Origin: Cellulosimicrobium terreum
Lineage (GTDB): Bacteria; Actinomycetota; Actinomycetes; Actinomycetales; Cellulomonadaceae
Reading direction: 5' to 3'
Length of the DNA stretch: 64,000 nucleotides
NCBI GenBank assembly: GCA_014803435.1
Contig: JACYFD010000004.1
Span: 535,095 to 599,094, forward strand
Position 1 is the first letter of the stretch, and every line of letters starts with the position of its first letter. Of this stretch, positions 62,623 to 64,000 are shown one piece after another. A program made the position numbers and the translations under genes. The notes beneath the pieces are model-generated. The model was not told the origin of the DNA and made no database searches. It was given only the letters and a program-made list of their open reading frames with translations.

Positions 62623-63339
62623 GTGAGCTTCAGCGCCGAGTCCCAGTACCTGTCCACCGCCCAGCGCCTCGCCGGCGCGGGCGCCCGTCCCGGCGGTGTC
62701 GCGCTGCCCGGCGGCGCCCCGTCGGCCCGGTACGTGCTCCCGCAGTTCGAGGAGCGCACCGCGTACGGCTTCAAGCGTCAGGACCCCTACACCAAGCTGT
62801 TCGAGGACCGCATCATCTTCCTGGGCGTCCAGGTCGACGACGCGTCCGCGGACGACGTCATGGCCCAGCTCCTCGTGCTCGAGAGCCAGGACCCTGACCG
62901 CGACATCATCCTGTACATCAACTCGCCGGGTGGCTCCTTCACGGCGATGACCGCGCTCTACGACACGATGCAGTACATCAAGCCGCAGATCCAGACGGTC
63001 TGCCTCGGCCAGGCCGCCTCCGCGGCCGCCGTGCTGCTCGCTGCCGGTCAGCCCGGCAAGCGCCTCGCGCTCCCGAACGCGCGCGTGCTGATCCACCAGC
63101 CCGCGATGGAGGGCGGCGGCTACGCGCAGGCGTCCGACATCGAGATCCACGCCAACGAGCTGATCCGCATGCGCGAGTGGCTCGAGGACACGCTCGCGCT
63201 GCACTCGGGCCGGGACGTCGAGCAGGTCCGCAAGGACATCGAGCGCGACAAGATCCTCACAGCCATTCAGGCGAAGGAGTACGGGCTCGTCGACCAGGTC
63301 CTGGAGAGCCGCAAGCCGGTGCAGATCAACAAGCCGTGA
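62623..63339 (+). CDS. clpP2: ATP-dependent Clp protease proteolytic subunit ClpP2
   Basis: A 238-residue ClpP2 with an N-terminal extension of about 50 residues before FEDRIIFLG. Triad Ser133 in GQAASAAA, His158 in VLIHQPA and Asp209 in DIERDK. GTG with GAGGAG upstream, in operon with clpP1. Forms the second ring of the mixed ClpP1P2 core that docks ClpX. Confidence 0.95.
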   Translation: MSFSAESQYLSTAQRLAGAGARPGGVALPGGAPSARYVLPQFEERTAYGFKRQDPYTKLFEDRIIFLGVQVDDASADDVMAQLLVLESQDPDRDIILYINSPGGSFTAMTALYDTMQYIKPQIQTVCLGQAASAAAVLLAAGQPGKRLALPNARVLIHQPAMEGGGYAQASDIEIHANELIRMREWLEDTLALHSGRDVEQVRKDIERDKILTAIQAKEYGLVDQVLESRKPVQINKP

Positions 63340-63365
63340 CGATGGCCGACATGTCGTGACCCCGC

Positions 63366-63398
63366 ACGCCGCCGATCCTCGCAGAGGGTCGGCGGCGT
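63366..63398 (+). terminator. Hairpin terminator after clpP2
   Basis: ACGCCGCCGA pairs with TCGGCGGCGT, with an inner CCTC/GAGG extension; 27 bp after the clpP2 stop and before the clpX promoter. Confidence 0.7.
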
Positions 63399-63430
63399 GA
63401 CACGTTGACGGCGTGTCCGTGCGAACCCAC

Positions 63431-63459
63431 CTGACAAGGTGGGCCCGGTGGTGTGGAAT
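63431..63459 (+). promoter_or_regulatory. clpX: Candidate promoter of clpX
   Basis: CTGACA (63431-63436) and TGGAAT (63454-63459) are separated by 17 bp, a good sigma-A-like pair between the clpP2 terminator and the clpX start, leaving a leader of about 70 nt. Confidence 0.5.
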
Positions 63460-63537
63460 GGGGAGCGGGGCGCGTCGGGGCGGGCCCGTCCGGGCAGACT
63501 CGTCGGAACAGCAGATACCGAGGCAAGGAGACGCGTG

Positions 63538-64000
63538 GTGGCTCGTATCTCAGACGGCGCCGACCTGTTGAAGTGCTCCTTCTGCGGGAAGTCGCAGAAG
63601 CAGGTCAAGAAGCTCATCGCAGGACCGGGTGTGTACATCTGCGACGAGTGCATCGACCTGTGCAACGAGATCATCGAGGAGGAGCTCGCCGAGTCGAGCG
63701 ACCTCGGCGGTCTTGACGAGCTGCCCAAGCCCCGCGACATCTTCGCCTTTCTCGAGCAGTACGTGATCGGGCAGGACAGCGCGAAGCGCGCCCTCGCCGT
63801 CGCGGTCTACAACCACTACAAGCGGGTCCGCGCGGGCGAGTCGCCCAAGGGCTCCGGCGACGAGGCCGACAAGGTCGAGCTGGCGAAGTCGAACGTGCTG
63901 CTGATCGGTCCGACGGGGACGGGCAAGACGTATCTGGCGCAGACGTTGGCGCGGTTGTTGAACGTGCCGTTCGCGATCGCGGACGCGACGGCGTTGACGG
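63538..64000 (+). CDS. clpX: ClpX ATP-dependent unfoldase (5' part, runs off the window)
   Basis: The first 154 codons of ClpX. The N-terminal zinc-binding domain has Cys13/Cys16 (KCSFCGKS) and Cys35/Cys38 (ICDECIDLC). The start of the AAA+ domain follows, with [28 protein letters not shown] and Walker [14 protein letters not shown] start with AAGGAG upstream. Feeds substrates to ClpP1P2. The rest lies beyond 64000. Confidence 0.95.
   Translation, partial: MARISDGADLLKCSFCGKSQKQVKKLIAGPGVYICDECIDLCNEIIEEELAESSDLGGLDELPKPRDIFAFLEQYVIGQDSAKRALAVAVYNHYKRVRAGESPKGSGDEADKVELAKSNVLLIGPTGTGKTYLAQTLARLLNVPFAIADATALT

Overview
The window looks like a chromosomal segment of a high-GC, cellulose-degrading actinomycete, most likely Cellulomonas or a close relative of the Cellulomonadaceae. 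The reasons are the very high GC content, frequent GTG and occasional TTG starts, mycothiol-type and EttA/ClpP1P2 actinobacterial genes, and a compact set of secreted GH6, GH10, GH48 and GH74 enzymes ending in FnIII and CBM2 modules. No rRNA, prophage, insertion sequence or CRISPR array was seen.

Region by region. (1) 5-12570, minus strand: a ten-gene, tightly overlapping operon (TelA-like protein, small helical protein, AAA+ ATPase, GlnX-like and GlnH-like sensors, coiled-coil protein, PknG-like kinase, PP2C phosphatase, VWA protein, FHA protein). It combines the mycobacterial GlnX-GlnH-PknG signalling module with the VWA/PP2C/TelA parts typical of Ter-like stress loci. (2) 12907-23297: a divergent SDR with altered catalytic residues, tRNA-Arg, and two similar pairs of dynamin-like/membrane GTPases flanking ssb and ettA. 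(3) 23356-26414: a thioesterase, an SDR-DUF2867 fusion and topoisomerase IB. (4) 26507-38368: the cellulase island, with a GH74 gene broken by an internal deletion, GH10 xylanase, GH6 cellobiohydrolase, a LacI-family repressor, a divergent HTH-less LacI-like sensor joined to PAS and degenerate GGDEF regions, and GH48 cellulase. Related palindromes (TGAARCGYTTMG-like) precede the GH74, GH6 and GH48 genes. (5) 38420-57505: housekeeping and stress genes (tesB, glbO, ptsI plus a lone EIIB, MscS, malQ, pepN, an Rv2466c-like reductase, an M13 peptidase, rpiB, nei, an Eis-like acetyltransferase, an alkyltransferase-like protein, an LLM oxidoreductase). (6) 57673-59757: cysK-cysE behind a long leader that carries a 27-codon, cysteine-rich upstream ORF, then tRNA-Gly. 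(7) 59959-64000: tRNA-Pro, tig, clpP1, clpP2 and the start of clpX, the usual proteostasis cluster.

The most interesting items are the cysteine-rich leader ORF and hairpin ahead of cysK-cysE, the hybrid PknG/Ter-like signalling operon, the sugar-sensor/PAS/GGDEF-like protein inside the cellulase regulon, the duplicated GTPase pairs, the structured leader upstream of the LLM gene, and the Rv2466c homologue whose CPWC site reads CPWA. Functions are assigned by reading motifs only; no database search was run.
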